From NCBI GenBank assembly GCA_018398765.1, contig JAHBMJ010000172.1, positions 10,001-54,478 of the forward strand: a DNA stretch of 44,478 nucleotides, given 5' to 3'. The notes below the pieces were generated by a model. That model was given only the letters and a program-made list of their open reading frames with translations, did not search any database and was not told the DNA's origin. This stretch comes from Chromera velia (lineage: Eukaryota > Sar > Chromeraceae). The translations under genes were made by a program, and so were the position numbers. Below, piece by piece: positions 1 through 9,625 of the stretch; the stretch's first letter is position 1, and each line of letters begins with the position of its first letter.

Positions 1-1505
1 AGTGGAATGAACAAATGCATCAATGAATAAATGAATCAATCAACGAAAGAACAAAGGAGAGAAAGGAGCCAAAAAGACAAAGAAGGAAAGGAAGAGAGAG
101 AGAGAGAGAGAGACGTACTTCCATGACACAACCAGCTGCATGTTCCTTTCGTTTTCGTTCCGGTACAGATACACAAGCCAAACAGCGAGACTGATCGGTT
201 GACGAAACATAGAAGCCAGCCCACTTCTTTTCCGAATTCTGTGTGACAGACAGGCTGCATGTACCCCGGCGGCCCTCTCCTCACATGCACCAGCGACCGA
301 ATTTTTCTTCGTTCGGTGGACAGGCAAAAATTCAGACAGACAGGCGGGCAGTGAAGTGGAATGAACAAATGCATCAATGAATAAATGAATCAATCAACGA
401 AAGAACAAAGGAGAGAAAGGAGCCAAAAAGACAAAGAAGGAAAGGAAGAGAGAGAGAGAGAGAGAGACGTACTTCCATGACACAACCAGCTGCATGTTCC
501 TTTCGTTTTCGTTCCGGTACAGATACACAAGCCAAACAGCGAGACTGATCGGTTGACGAAACATAGAAGCCAGCCCACTTCTTTTCCGAATTCTGTGTGA
601 CAGACAGGCTGCATGTACCCCGGCGGCCCTCTCCTCACATGCACCAGCGACCGAATTTTTCTTCGTTCGGTGGACAGGCAAAAATTCAGACAGACAGGCG
701 GGCAGTGAAGTGGAATGAACAAATGCATCAATGAATAAATGAATCAATCAACGAAAGAACAAAGGAGAGAAAGGAGCCAAAAAGACAAAGAAGGAAAGGA
801 AGAGAGAGAGAGAGAGAGAGACGTACTTCCATGACACAACCAGCTGCATGTTCCTTTCGTTTTCGTTCCGGTACAGATACACAAGCCAAACAGCGAGACT
901 GATCGGTTGACGAAACATAGAAGCCAGCCCACTTCTTTTCCGAATTCTGTGTGACAGACAGGCTGCATGTACCCCGGCGGCCCTCTCCTCACATGCACCA
1001 GCGACCGAATTTTTCTTCGTTCGGTGGACAGGCAAAAATTCAGACAGACAGGCGGGCAGTGAAGTGGAATGAACAAATGCATCAATGAATAAATGAATCA
1101 ATCAACGAAAGAACAAAGGAGAGAAAGGAGCCAAAAAGACAAAGAAGGAAAGGAAGAGAGAGAGAGAGAGAGAGACGTACTTCCATGACACAACCAGCTG
1201 CATGTTCCTTTCGTTTTCGTTCCGGTACAGATACACAAGCCAAACAGCGAGACTGATCGGTTGACGAAACATAGAAGCCAGCCCACTTCTTTTCCGAATT
1301 CTGTGTGACAGACAGGCTGCATGTACCCCGGCGGCCCTCTCCTCACATGCACCAGCGACCGAATTTTTCTTCGTTCGGTGGACAGGCAAAAATTCAGACA
1401 GACAGGCGGGCAGTGAAGTGGAATGAACAAATGCATCAATGAATAAATGAATCAATCAACGAAAGAACAAAGGAGAGAAAGGAGCCAAAAAGACAAAGAA
1501 GGAAA

Positions 1506-1510
<5 letters not shown>
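1..1510. repeat. 354-bp tandem repeat array
   Basis: A 354-bp unit repeats head to tail. Copies begin at 1, 355, 709 and 1063, and a fifth starting at 1417 breaks off in its GA tract near 1510. As far as I can read, the four full copies are identical base for base. The unit length is 3 x 118, so two minus-strand frames stay open through every copy. On the minus strand each copy has a TGCAG acceptor-like site followed by a GTACGT donor-like site. That is exon-like and lies just downstream of the DUF2237 gene, but no phase fit is decisive. The identity means recent amplification, ongoing homogenisation or an assembly artefact. The window edge cuts the array. Confidence 0.95.
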
Positions 1511-1547
<37 letters not shown>

Positions 1548-1649
1548 ATATGTGTCTTCTTCTCCCTTCTTTTCTTCATGTACATAACAGACAAAAAGAG
1601 AGAAAGAACAAAGACAAAAGAACAGAGAGACAGAGAGACAGACCGACAG

Positions 1650-1701
<52 letters not shown>

Positions 1702-1921
1702 NNNNNNNNNNNNNNNNNNNNNNNNNNNNNAAGAAAGAAAGAAAGAAAGAAAGAAGGAAGGGATGACTGGCCGAAAGAAAGAAAGGAGGAACAAGAGACA
1801 GAAAGAAAGAAGAAAGAAAAGAAGGAAGGAAGGGAGCAAGAAAGAAACAAAAGCAACAGAAAAAAAGAAAGAAAGAAAGAAAGAAAGAAAGAAGGAAGAA
1901 AGGAAGGGAGGAAAGAAAGAC

Positions 1922-1952
<31 letters not shown>

Positions 1953-2169
1953 CAGACAGACTCTATGTGTGTGTTGTGTGTTCTTCTCCCTTTTTTTCGA
2001 AAGACAGACAGACTACATGGTTTCTTTCCCTGGCAGACTATGTGTTTCCTCTTCTCCCTCAGACAGACTGACAGAAAGAAAGAAAGGAAGAAAGAAAGAA
2101 AGATAGAAAGAAGGAAAGATAGAAAGAAGGAAAGAAGGAAAGAAAGAAAAGAAAGAAAGAAAGAAAGAA

Positions 2170-2225
<56 letters not shown>

Positions 2226-2445
2226 GAAAAGAAAAAAAGAAAAAGAGAGAACGGGAGAACGAACGAACGAACGAAAGAAAGAAAGAAAGAAGGAACGAGC
2301 GAACGAACGAAAGAAAGAAAGAAGAGGGACAGAAAGACTACATGTTTCTTCTTCTCCCTTCTTTTCGAAAGACAGACAGACGGGCAGACTGTATGTTTCT
2401 TCTTCTCCCTCAGACAGACTGACTGACTGACTGACAAAAAAAAAA
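1511..2445. repeat. AAAG/GA/CA microsatellite block with interspersed modules and an N gap
   Basis: The block runs (GA)n, then (CA)n at about 1651-1701, 29 Ns at 1702-1730, then long imperfect (GAAA)n tracts to about 2330. A module of roughly 30-45 bp, reading approximately AGACTRYATGTTTCTTCTTCTCCCT and usually followed by GACAGACAG, recurs at about 1543, 1959, 2008, 2035, 2336 and 2388. It separates the GAAA blocks and makes a higher-order repeat. The long open frames here are lysine/arginine/glutamate or serine/phenylalanine/leucine strings produced by the satellite and are not genes. Confidence 0.9.
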
Positions 2446-2504
2446 ATCAAGGAAGAAAGGAAGGAAGAAAAAAAGCAAAGAGCCCACAAGAAGAAGACAC
2501 CCAC

Positions 2505-3920
2505 CTCCACGACCCATTTGTTCACTGCCGGACAGTCCAGAAGGCTCTTGAAGTTAGGGTGCTGAGAGAGCATATCCGCAAACGCCCACATGCAGATGCA
2601 CCAGGGGCCTGCAGAAGGCAGAAAAAAGAAGAGAAAAAAAAGAACACACATACGCGGTATAGAAAGATGGGATGGAGTCAAAAGTTCCCCTCCCTTTGAG
2701 ATATGCAACCGTGTAAAATAATTTGCACGCGCTAGCTTGTGTGTGAAAGATCAGAAATCATGTTCCTACTGGAAACAAGACCGCACGTACATTCGCGAGG
2801 TGACAAGAAGTAAGGATGCACAGGCGCAAACCAGGGTGACTCGCCCCATCGGAAATTACCCGAGGCGCCTATTGCATCATCTATCAAAAAAACAGGCAAA
2901 TAGACCTACCAGGTTTCGGAAAGCTTTGTTGGGCGTCGGCCTTGTCGCTGGCTTGTCCTGCAGAAGAGGCACAAATTTTTATTTCACTGACTTGCGAACA
3001 GTCAAGGCCGTCGACCCGTACGCTTCCATCAAAGAAATTGTGTAAAGTCAAATACCAGTGCAAGCTTTCTTCTCCTTACCCCTCATTTCGTCCTCGATCC
3101 AGATTCGCAGAGGGCCTCTGCACTCCCTTCAGGCAGTCCGTCCATGGTCCAACCAAGGACCTCCACATATATAAATTTTGCTCCACTTATTATGGACTGA
3201 AATTCCACGTCTGTCATGGGTCAATCAGATCGGAAGAAATTGTGAACGTTTGCAAAACCAAATGCCTTCAATACAATCGCGAATATTGTCCGACAAATAT
3301 CGCACTGACCGGTCTCCGTCCAGAAGTTCGACCATGCAGGATCCTTCTCGCTGTCCTGTTGACCGGCGGGAAGGTCCACGCAGACGTAATGGGATCCGGC
3401 TGCACAGACAAACAGAGACAGGCGTTCATTGGTGTACAAAAATCGGGAACAGGCATAGAGGACCAAGTGCAGACTGATTACAGCACGTTGTTTTGAAACC
3501 GTTCACACTGTTGTCGTGCAGGCAGATGTGTGCAGCGGCAAAACAGGTTCAACACCGGCCATGCACTTGCCCATGTGGGCGGGTGGATATGTTGAGTCAC
3601 GAGGCTTCGCATCAGTGATGGATGATCCGGGCACTGACCGTCTGGTGCATTGGACGTGCACTGGTTGTTCCTCTCGTATCCGGTCGCAGCAAAATTGGGG
3701 TTGGGATCATGGGCCTTTGAGCGATCACAAACCTGAAGAACAGACAACCATGCATACAAACAAGAGGTTTGATTTAGCTCGGCCGCATTTTCGCTGTCAT
3801 TCACGGAGGCAGCAGTTGACTTACGCCCAGAGGTTGCCCCAAGACATTTTCCCACTTAGCAGCTCTCACCACTGGAGCGACCAGGAAAAGGAAAAGAACA
3901 GACAGCGAAAGGCTGCGCAT
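2505..3920 (-). CDS. Secreted DUF2237-family protein (3' end incomplete)
   Basis: Exons on the minus strand are 3920-3825, 3732-3639, 3399-3310, 2957-2910 and 2608-2505. Together they give 144 residues in one frame, with intron phases 0,1,1,1,0. Residues 1-20 are a signal peptide (MRSLSLSVLFLFLVAPVVRA). The family start follows as NVLGQPLG-VC, matching the NVLGxPLxxC opening of DUF2237. Further on are GSHYVCV (compare GxHxVCA) and SFPKPGPWCICMWAF (compare FPGLxxGDxWCLCAxRW). Most DUF2237 proteins are small and of unknown function. Cysteines fall at family positions in a protein that would enter the secretory path. The donor after NKWVVE (GTGGGT at 2504) is clear, but the final exon of perhaps 10-20 residues is not located. 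It would lie in or beyond the satellite and 354-bp array. Function is unknown. The start is chosen because it opens the signal peptide directly in frame with the domain. Confidence 0.8.
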
Positions 3921-4272
3921 ATTTCCTGTCCACTGTATGGTTCAAATCCTCGAAGATTCAGGGAGGCCGTCACTGGGTGGGCTACGGCATACGATCACTA
4001 AACGATCAAACCACTGACAGCAGGTCAATGGTCCGATGGCCCTGTGCGGTATTGTACGGTCCACACTGTGCAAACACGCTATACAGCATTATACAGCTGT
4101 ATATAGCTTTCCAAAGCTTTCCACGTATTTCGACGACGGTTCGATGAGCAATGGGACGTTCATGCAGCAGTATTGCAGCAGTGCAATAGCAGTGCATGCA
4201 TGGGAACTGCGAGCTTTGAATGGCCCCGGAAAGCGTAGTACGCTTCGTGCATGGGGCACTTTGAGCATGCAA

Positions 4273-4501
4273 GGGGGCTCGTACAAAATACCTTATGCAA
4301 CGGCGTTGCATAAGAGGGCTATAGAGGGCTGGAGGGGGGGGGTGGGTCTTATGAGGAGGTGGTCCCTGTGGGCGCCGCCGCATTCTAGCATGCAATACAT
4401 ACGCGCCGCCACCTTATGCATAAATTGATGGCTTTGGGGGGGGGGGGGTTATGGCACCATTATGCAACACCGTTGCATAAAGTATTTTGTATGAGTCCCC
4501 C
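4273..4501. mobile_element. MITE-like element with 41/42-bp terminal inverted repeats
   Basis: The left end (4273-4313) begins GGGGGCTCGTACAAAATAC. The right end (4460-4501), read on the other strand, begins GGGGGACTCATACAAAATAC. They match over 41/42 bp with one indel and three transitions. Each terminal repeat ends in its own small palindrome, TTATGCAAC...GTTGCATAA. The 229-bp element has no coding capacity and a G-rich interior. Flanking dinucleotides are AA on both sides (4271-4272, 4502-4503), compatible with a 2-bp target duplication but too short to prove one. The superfamily cannot be assigned with confidence. Confidence 0.75.
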
Positions 4502-4913
4502 AATGTGTATGTAGATCAGATGTCTCAATTAATTTTAAGACTAGCCTGGACTATCAAAAAAGTGAGTCGGTGAAGATCACTAGGCCCGTCAAATATCCCT
4601 GGCCTGTTAAAAAATTTTTTGAGGGTTCGTGGATACATAGTACATAGTATGTCCCAGCATACCGGCCGTTAGTCCCGTCAAAATAGCGTGTACATGGCCT
4701 GTCAAAATAGCCTGGCGCAGGCTGGTTAGTAAGCTCGGCTGGCAGGCTCGCCAAAAATCCCTGGCCTGTCAAACATTTATAGCCTGTTAAATGTCCCCAG
4801 CCAGATAATTTCAATTCCAAGGCACTCACCTTTTTCACGGGCGCGAGTCATATGGCGCGGCGCGCGCAAGGCACTCACCCCGGGGGAGTCACCCGGCCGT
4901 AGCGTTTGGTTAA

Positions 4914-5044
4914 TTTTTCGCTTGCGGGACCATTTTTGACGGTAGTCTTTCCGGGGCCGGTCGCGCGTGGTTGGGGCGCGATGCGCGTAGACGGAGCGCT
5001 TTTTTCGCTTGCGGGACCATTTTAGGCGGTGGCTTTCCGGGGCC
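4914..5044. repeat. Duplicated GC-rich block
   Basis: Two copies about 86 bp apart (4914-4958 and 5000-5044) share TTCGCTTGCGGGACCATTTT, then a short variable stretch, then CTTTCCGGGGCC. The block lies upstream of the Dus1 gene. It may be regulatory or part of an old repeat; nothing here decides which. Confidence 0.75.
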
Positions 5045-5360
5045 CCCGCGCCCCCCCGCGCGTGTGTCTAAAAAAACGCATGCAGGCGCGTGTGGCTAAA
5101 AAAAAAAGGCTCGCCGTATTAAGTATAGTTGATGCCTCCAGAGTCGACCATGAGTCGATCGAGCTATATAGACCCCGAGTTTGAAAAAAATATTAGCAAC
5201 CGTACACGCAGCAACTTGCCAGAAAGAAGTCATTTGGCTTGAGCACGATCACGTCGACGGCATCGAAGCGATGTGACGCTGCCAGTGACGGCGTCAGGGG
5301 GTAGCATGCAAGGGACTCGATCCACTGGATCCGAGGCACATCGACGAGGTGGAAACTTGA

Positions 5361-5368
5361 TATATAAA
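5361..5368 (+). promoter_or_regulatory. TATA-like box upstream of Dus1
   Basis: TATATAAA sits 52 bp before the chosen ATG at 5420. It is the only TATA-like run close to this start and supports initiation just downstream. This is positional inference. Confidence 0.45.
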
Positions 5369-5419
5369 CCGCCGCCCCCCGCGGACACTGCAACGAGAAG
5401 ACAGTCATCCAGCTTCCTC

Positions 5420-8081
5420 ATGCTGACAGCCGCCAGAAGCTGCCATCGATCTCAGACCTTGAACCGGCTTGGCGAACCTCGATTTCACTTTTTGAAGGAG
5501 AAGAGGGCAGGATCGTCTTTCAGGGAGACGGCAAGGTCCAAAAGTCATCTCCTTTGGGGGCCGAATTCGGTGCGCAGTGCCGCCTCTGCCAGCCGGGCAA
5601 GCATGCCCTCCTTCCACTCCGTGAATGTGCCGGAGCAATGTTCCCTGCACGATACACCGCCAGGGTGGAAATGGTGGGAACGCCTGGGGTCTCCCCGTCT
5701 TGTCCTGTCCCCAATGGTGGACCAGTCAGACCGCGCGTTCCGTCTACTTTGCAGAAGACAAGGAGCACAACTTGCATACACACCCATGTCAGTCAGCGGT
5801 CTAATTGGTGGGTCGGCTCAAACGGCAAGCTGGTCACACTTCAGAATTTGCAGCAAAAACCGCCGCTAATATACACGGGCAGTTGAAGGATAACCGAGGG
5901 GAAGTAGTTTCATCATCCTCTCCAGACAGAGGGTCAGGGTGTGACATTGCTGCCTGTCTTGTAAGAAAGTTTCTGCGTTTTTGTGTTCCTGCAGGTATAG
6001 GGCATGTGAGGTCACCTCTGCCGGGTTTTTCACCGACGTGTTTGATGGCGGCCTTCCTGAGGACTCTCCTCTCATCGCGCAGATAGCGGGTGATGACCCG
6101 GCAGAGATGGCAGTCGCAGCGCGTTGTCTTGAAGAGACCGGACACGTGTGTGCAGTGGATGTGAACCTGGGATGTCCGACCTTCGAAGCGAGGCGGTTCA
6201 ACTTCGGGGCCTTCCTTCTGGAGGATTCCGATCGGGCGAGCGCAGTCGTGGCAGCGGTCCGAGACGCTGTTTCGATTCCTGTTACTGCAAAAATCCGGTT
6301 TCTCGGAGACATGAGGGGTGATTGGGAGGCGTCTGTGGAGCGCACAATTTTGATGAGTAGACGGTTGGTGGAGACGGGTGTGTCTGCTCTGACGGTGCAC
6401 GGTCGCGATCGTTCGATGAGGAAGGAGGCCTTGGGGGGGGCTTGTTGGGAAGCAATCGGGAGAGTGGCAGAGGCAGTGGGTGGGCTTGTGCCTGTGATTG
6501 CGAATGGGGGTGTGGAGACCTCAGAGGACATTGGGAAGTGTCTGGCAGAGACTGGGTGTCCCGCAGTGATGACTGCCGAGGGGGCGCTAGAGAATCCGAA
6601 AATTTTTGTTGGTACGATGCGGGAGCAGAAAGTCAAAGAGAAGGGCTCACGAGTGAGTGAGAAAGCAGGGTCGGGAGAGTTCTTGCAGAGAGTGTCGCTG
6701 TGCAAAGACCTCTGTGACATCTACGAACAGTTCCCTCCAGTTGAGAAAAAATACTGGCCCCTCAAGCCCCATCTGTTCAAGATGCTTCACAGGTCTGTCC
6801 AACCAAACTCTCTGTATACATCAATGCGTCAAAATAGTAGGACCGGCCGCTCGAGCTCTTTTTTGTTTTTTACATTGTTGGTGGATAGGGAAGCCAGGGT
6901 GCTACTTCATCGCATAAAAAAAAGGAGTTGCCTCCCTCGTTCGTCAACTCTTCCACACACGTAGTTGAGCCAAAGGGCGAAAAACCTCCCTCTCGTCTAG
7001 CCGCACTGCTCAACGGGTCACGGAGTCAGTGAAAGCATTCAATTAGTCGCTCCATCAGTCAGCCGGTGGGTGCTCAACCAATTAAATAGTCAATCAACCA
7101 ATCAGTCAGTCTCAATACCGGGTTCACTTTCTCTTTCCCTTTCTCTTCCTCTTTCCCTTCCTGCTGCGTGTATGACCCTGTGTTGAATGTGGACTCCTCC
7201 ATGACTTCTGTTCCAGGTGGGTGAGTGCCTCGGTGCGTCCCGAGTTGTTCTCCCGACTCCAACACATTCGTCATGACGACCTGCACGCAATTCGAGATAA
7301 TGGCTTCCTGCTGTCTCTCTGTGAGGAGGTCAGACAGGAAGCAGAGGCTGAGGGGGGGGGAGATTGGAGGATTCGCCCTTCCGTTGAAGTTGTGGGTCCC
7401 TTGGGAGGGGAGATAGACAGTGGAGATGGGATTCAGAATGAAAGGTTGAGGGAGACAGCAGTGCAGGGGGGAGAGAACGGGGCCTTGGGGGAGAGGTATG
7501 AAAGGGGTCTGGCTGAGGAGTCTTTTCGTTCCAGCGCTTCTAATTTTCCTGTGCGCGGAGGTGTCTCGTGGTACAGACGGTGGAGGTCACCAGAGTCAAA
7601 CGCTGGGGCTTGGAGTGGGAACCAGAAAGGCAGCGAGGCAGAAAGAGATGGAGTTTCTTCCTCTTCCAGTAAGCAAATTGCGGTTTCATCAAAGTTTTGT
7701 GGTGGTCTTCGAGAGAGTAGTGACGAGAGAGGCACTCAGTACGATGACAGTCTGACTGCTGTCGGAAAAGGACCCTCTTCCGATTGGGACTCAATTAATC
7801 TGAAGCAGACAGAATGCAATGCAGTCTCACTCTCTGTGTCCTTGAAGGAGTTTGACTTGAGGGAGACCCTGCCTAAACGGAGGATGAGTGAGTTTCAACT
7901 TGATGTGCTGGCGAGGCGATTGAGACGACAGGATTCCGTGAAAGAGAAAGAATTTAATTGGTCTGAGGGAAAGAGTCGCTCAAATTTGAAAACGGCAACA
8001 AAATTAAAGCTCCCAGATGGTAGACGTCCTGTGTCGGCTAGCGAAGAGGAAGTAAAAAAGGTCAAAAAGCTGTTTCAGTGA
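5420..8081 (+). CDS. DUS1L: tRNA-dihydrouridine synthase, Dus1 type
   Basis: Exons 5420-5787, 5995-6792 and 7217-8081 encode 676 residues. Introns are phase 2 with donors GTCAGT and GTCTGT, and the first splits the Met codon of YTPM as AT|G. Dus enzymes use FMN and NADPH to reduce uridine to dihydrouridine in the tRNA D-loop; Dus1 acts at positions 16/17. Visible family blocks are [18 protein letters not shown] (about residues 96-113), YTPM (120-123), DVNLGCP with catalytic Cys183, TAKIR with Lys222, TVHGRDR with His258, PVIANGG (289-295) and [13 protein letters not shown]. The [15 protein letters not shown] stretch crosses the second junction. Residues 1-60 are rich in Arg, Ser and Ala with few acids, like an organelle presequence. 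An internal Met at residue 62 would remove it. Residues from about 430 to 676 form a disordered, charged tail beyond the usual length. Confidence 0.92.
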
Positions 8082-9625
8082 GAGCATTTTTAAACCAGTT
8101 TTTAAAGTAATTTCCACCATAATTTTACGTTTTTTGAAGATGATAAAAAAATAATTTTATATCAGAAAATTTAGCAGAATTAAAGCCTCAATGAATTTTA
8201 ATTATACCGGCGGCTGGCCAGAGCCTAAGTGGTGGCTCACCGGCTTTAACCGCCTCAATTCAATTCAATTCAAACATATAAAACAATAGATAAAACCTAT
8301 ACTGGAACGTATAGGACAACACATATCATAATCGTCGTAATTAAATTTTTCTTATAGAATCTTCTAAATTTAACCTTAGATTTCACCTCGTATATTAGCT
8401 TACATCTCAAAACTACTAGCAAAACTATGACGAACTTTAAACTTTCGTATTATTATCAGTATTTTTCTGAGCGGTTATCATCCCGGGTTATGCACTAGCT
8501 TAGACAGTACATAATACTAAATAATTATCAATAAGTTAAATCAACACTGAACAATTGAACGGTGCGAGAAGTACCAGGAGGCTTTGGCAGGAGCAGAACT
8601 AGAGCTTATTCCACTGTTTTTAATTGAATGCATTTATCTAGGCATTTATGTGATTAAATGCGGAAATTCATATGCATATTGCTATCTAGATTACCAGCTT
8701 ACCGCAGGAGTGTTACTTTCCCCATCTGAGTCCCCCTCCTTACCAACAACCAGCCAGCCAAATTCTGAGCCAATGAATCGCCAGCAAAAGAAGCAGCTAC
8801 TGACCCGACCACACACGGAAAGAAGAAGGGAGAGGTGTAAAGAACAAGAAGGAAAGAGAAGGAAGAAAGACAATCCTTCCCGTGAGGCCCTGAAGGTTCC
8901 AAGCGTCTCTGTAATATGAGTCTGTATGCATGCAAAGAATCCTTTTGAACCGTGCTTCCTACCAGTGACTCCAAACAAAATTGACCCTCTCTTTTCTGTT
9001 CCTCCCCTACTTTGTATCTTGCTCCGCTTCGTCCTTTCATTCCTTCTTTGATCTTTCCCAGCCCCCCTCTCTGTTTGCTTTCCACTGCACGCGCCACCCA
9101 GCTGCCACCGACTGGAGAGGTTGAATGGGACATAGTCACAAGGAACACAGAGAAGAAAGTGGGGGGAAAGATATAAAGAAACAGCGGACAGAGAGGATGC
9201 CCGTCACCACTCACTCCCCTGCTTTCCTGGAGACATACTGTCGACATACCCGGGCAAAACCTTCGAAGTGCAGATGCAGCACTCAGGATTGACTGACGGG
9301 ATTTTCGTTCTGTTGGCTGTTTGGAAGAGACAGGGAAAAGACCCTCAAGGCAATCACCCCCTTGGCTTCGACCTTGATCCATCGATGGATCGGGCAGTGT
9401 ACTTGTTTTCTGGTTCTCTTCATTTATGCATTTCTGGTTATCTTATTTGTTCCTCTGTCGATTCGCTTGTCACTTTCGTTCTGCTTCTTCCTCTTCTTCG
9501 TTTCCTTTGACACACGCACGGAGAGAAGTAAGTACAAACATCAGCAGCCCCTCCCCCCACCTCCCCCCCCACACGCACTGAAACGACGAACAGATGAACC
9601 CTTTGGGCATTTCTCCCTCTCTTCT
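8082..9625. other. Convergent 3' spacer between Dus1 and the coiled-coil gene
   Basis: 8090-8570 is AT-rich, with a short GC-rich island near 8208-8255 and an (AATTC)n stretch. 8580-9625 is more GC-rich with pyrimidine runs. TGCATGCA occurs at 8927-8934. An open minus-strand frame covers 8699-9382, downstream of the coiled-coil gene's stop. Its composition follows the pyrimidine tracts and it has no family signal, so I read it as untranslated or intergenic. No gene is supported. Confidence 0.55.

Larger units (their letters stand above)
3921..5419. other. Divergent intergenic region, DUF2237 gene to Dus1 gene
   Basis: About 1.5 kb separates two divergent starts. It holds TGCATGCA at 4193-4200, a MITE at 4273-4501, a cluster of GGCCYGTYAAA-like words at 4575-4800, and a duplicated GC-rich block (4914-4958 and 5000-5044). 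It also has copies of CCCCGGAAAG or its complement at 4224, 4947 and 5033, and a TATA-like box at 5361. I see no credible gene. Open frames here lack family signals and splice logic. Confidence 0.7.

Noticed and set aside
36-1455. Repeated 113- and 117-codon open frames on the minus strand of the 354-bp units
   Set aside because: They arise because the unit is 3 x 118 bp and stop-poor. They overlap each other, include microsatellite translation and show no domain.
1-1510. CRISPR array
   Set aside because: The units are direct 354-bp tandem copies without variable spacers in a eukaryotic context.
1436-2708. Long minus-strand frames rich in Ser, Phe and Leu, and plus-strand frames rich in Lys, Arg and Glu
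   Set aside because: They are translations of GAAA and CA satellite and span the N gap. Only the part at 2505-2608 is a real exon, and it belongs to the DUF2237 gene.
2942-3496. 184-codon plus-strand frame
   Set aside because: It lies antisense to three well-supported DUF2237 exons and has no family signal.
8699-9382. 227-codon minus-strand frame downstream of the coiled-coil gene
   Set aside because: It follows the gene's TAG stop, reflects pyrimidine-rich composition and has no recognisable motif or splice connection.
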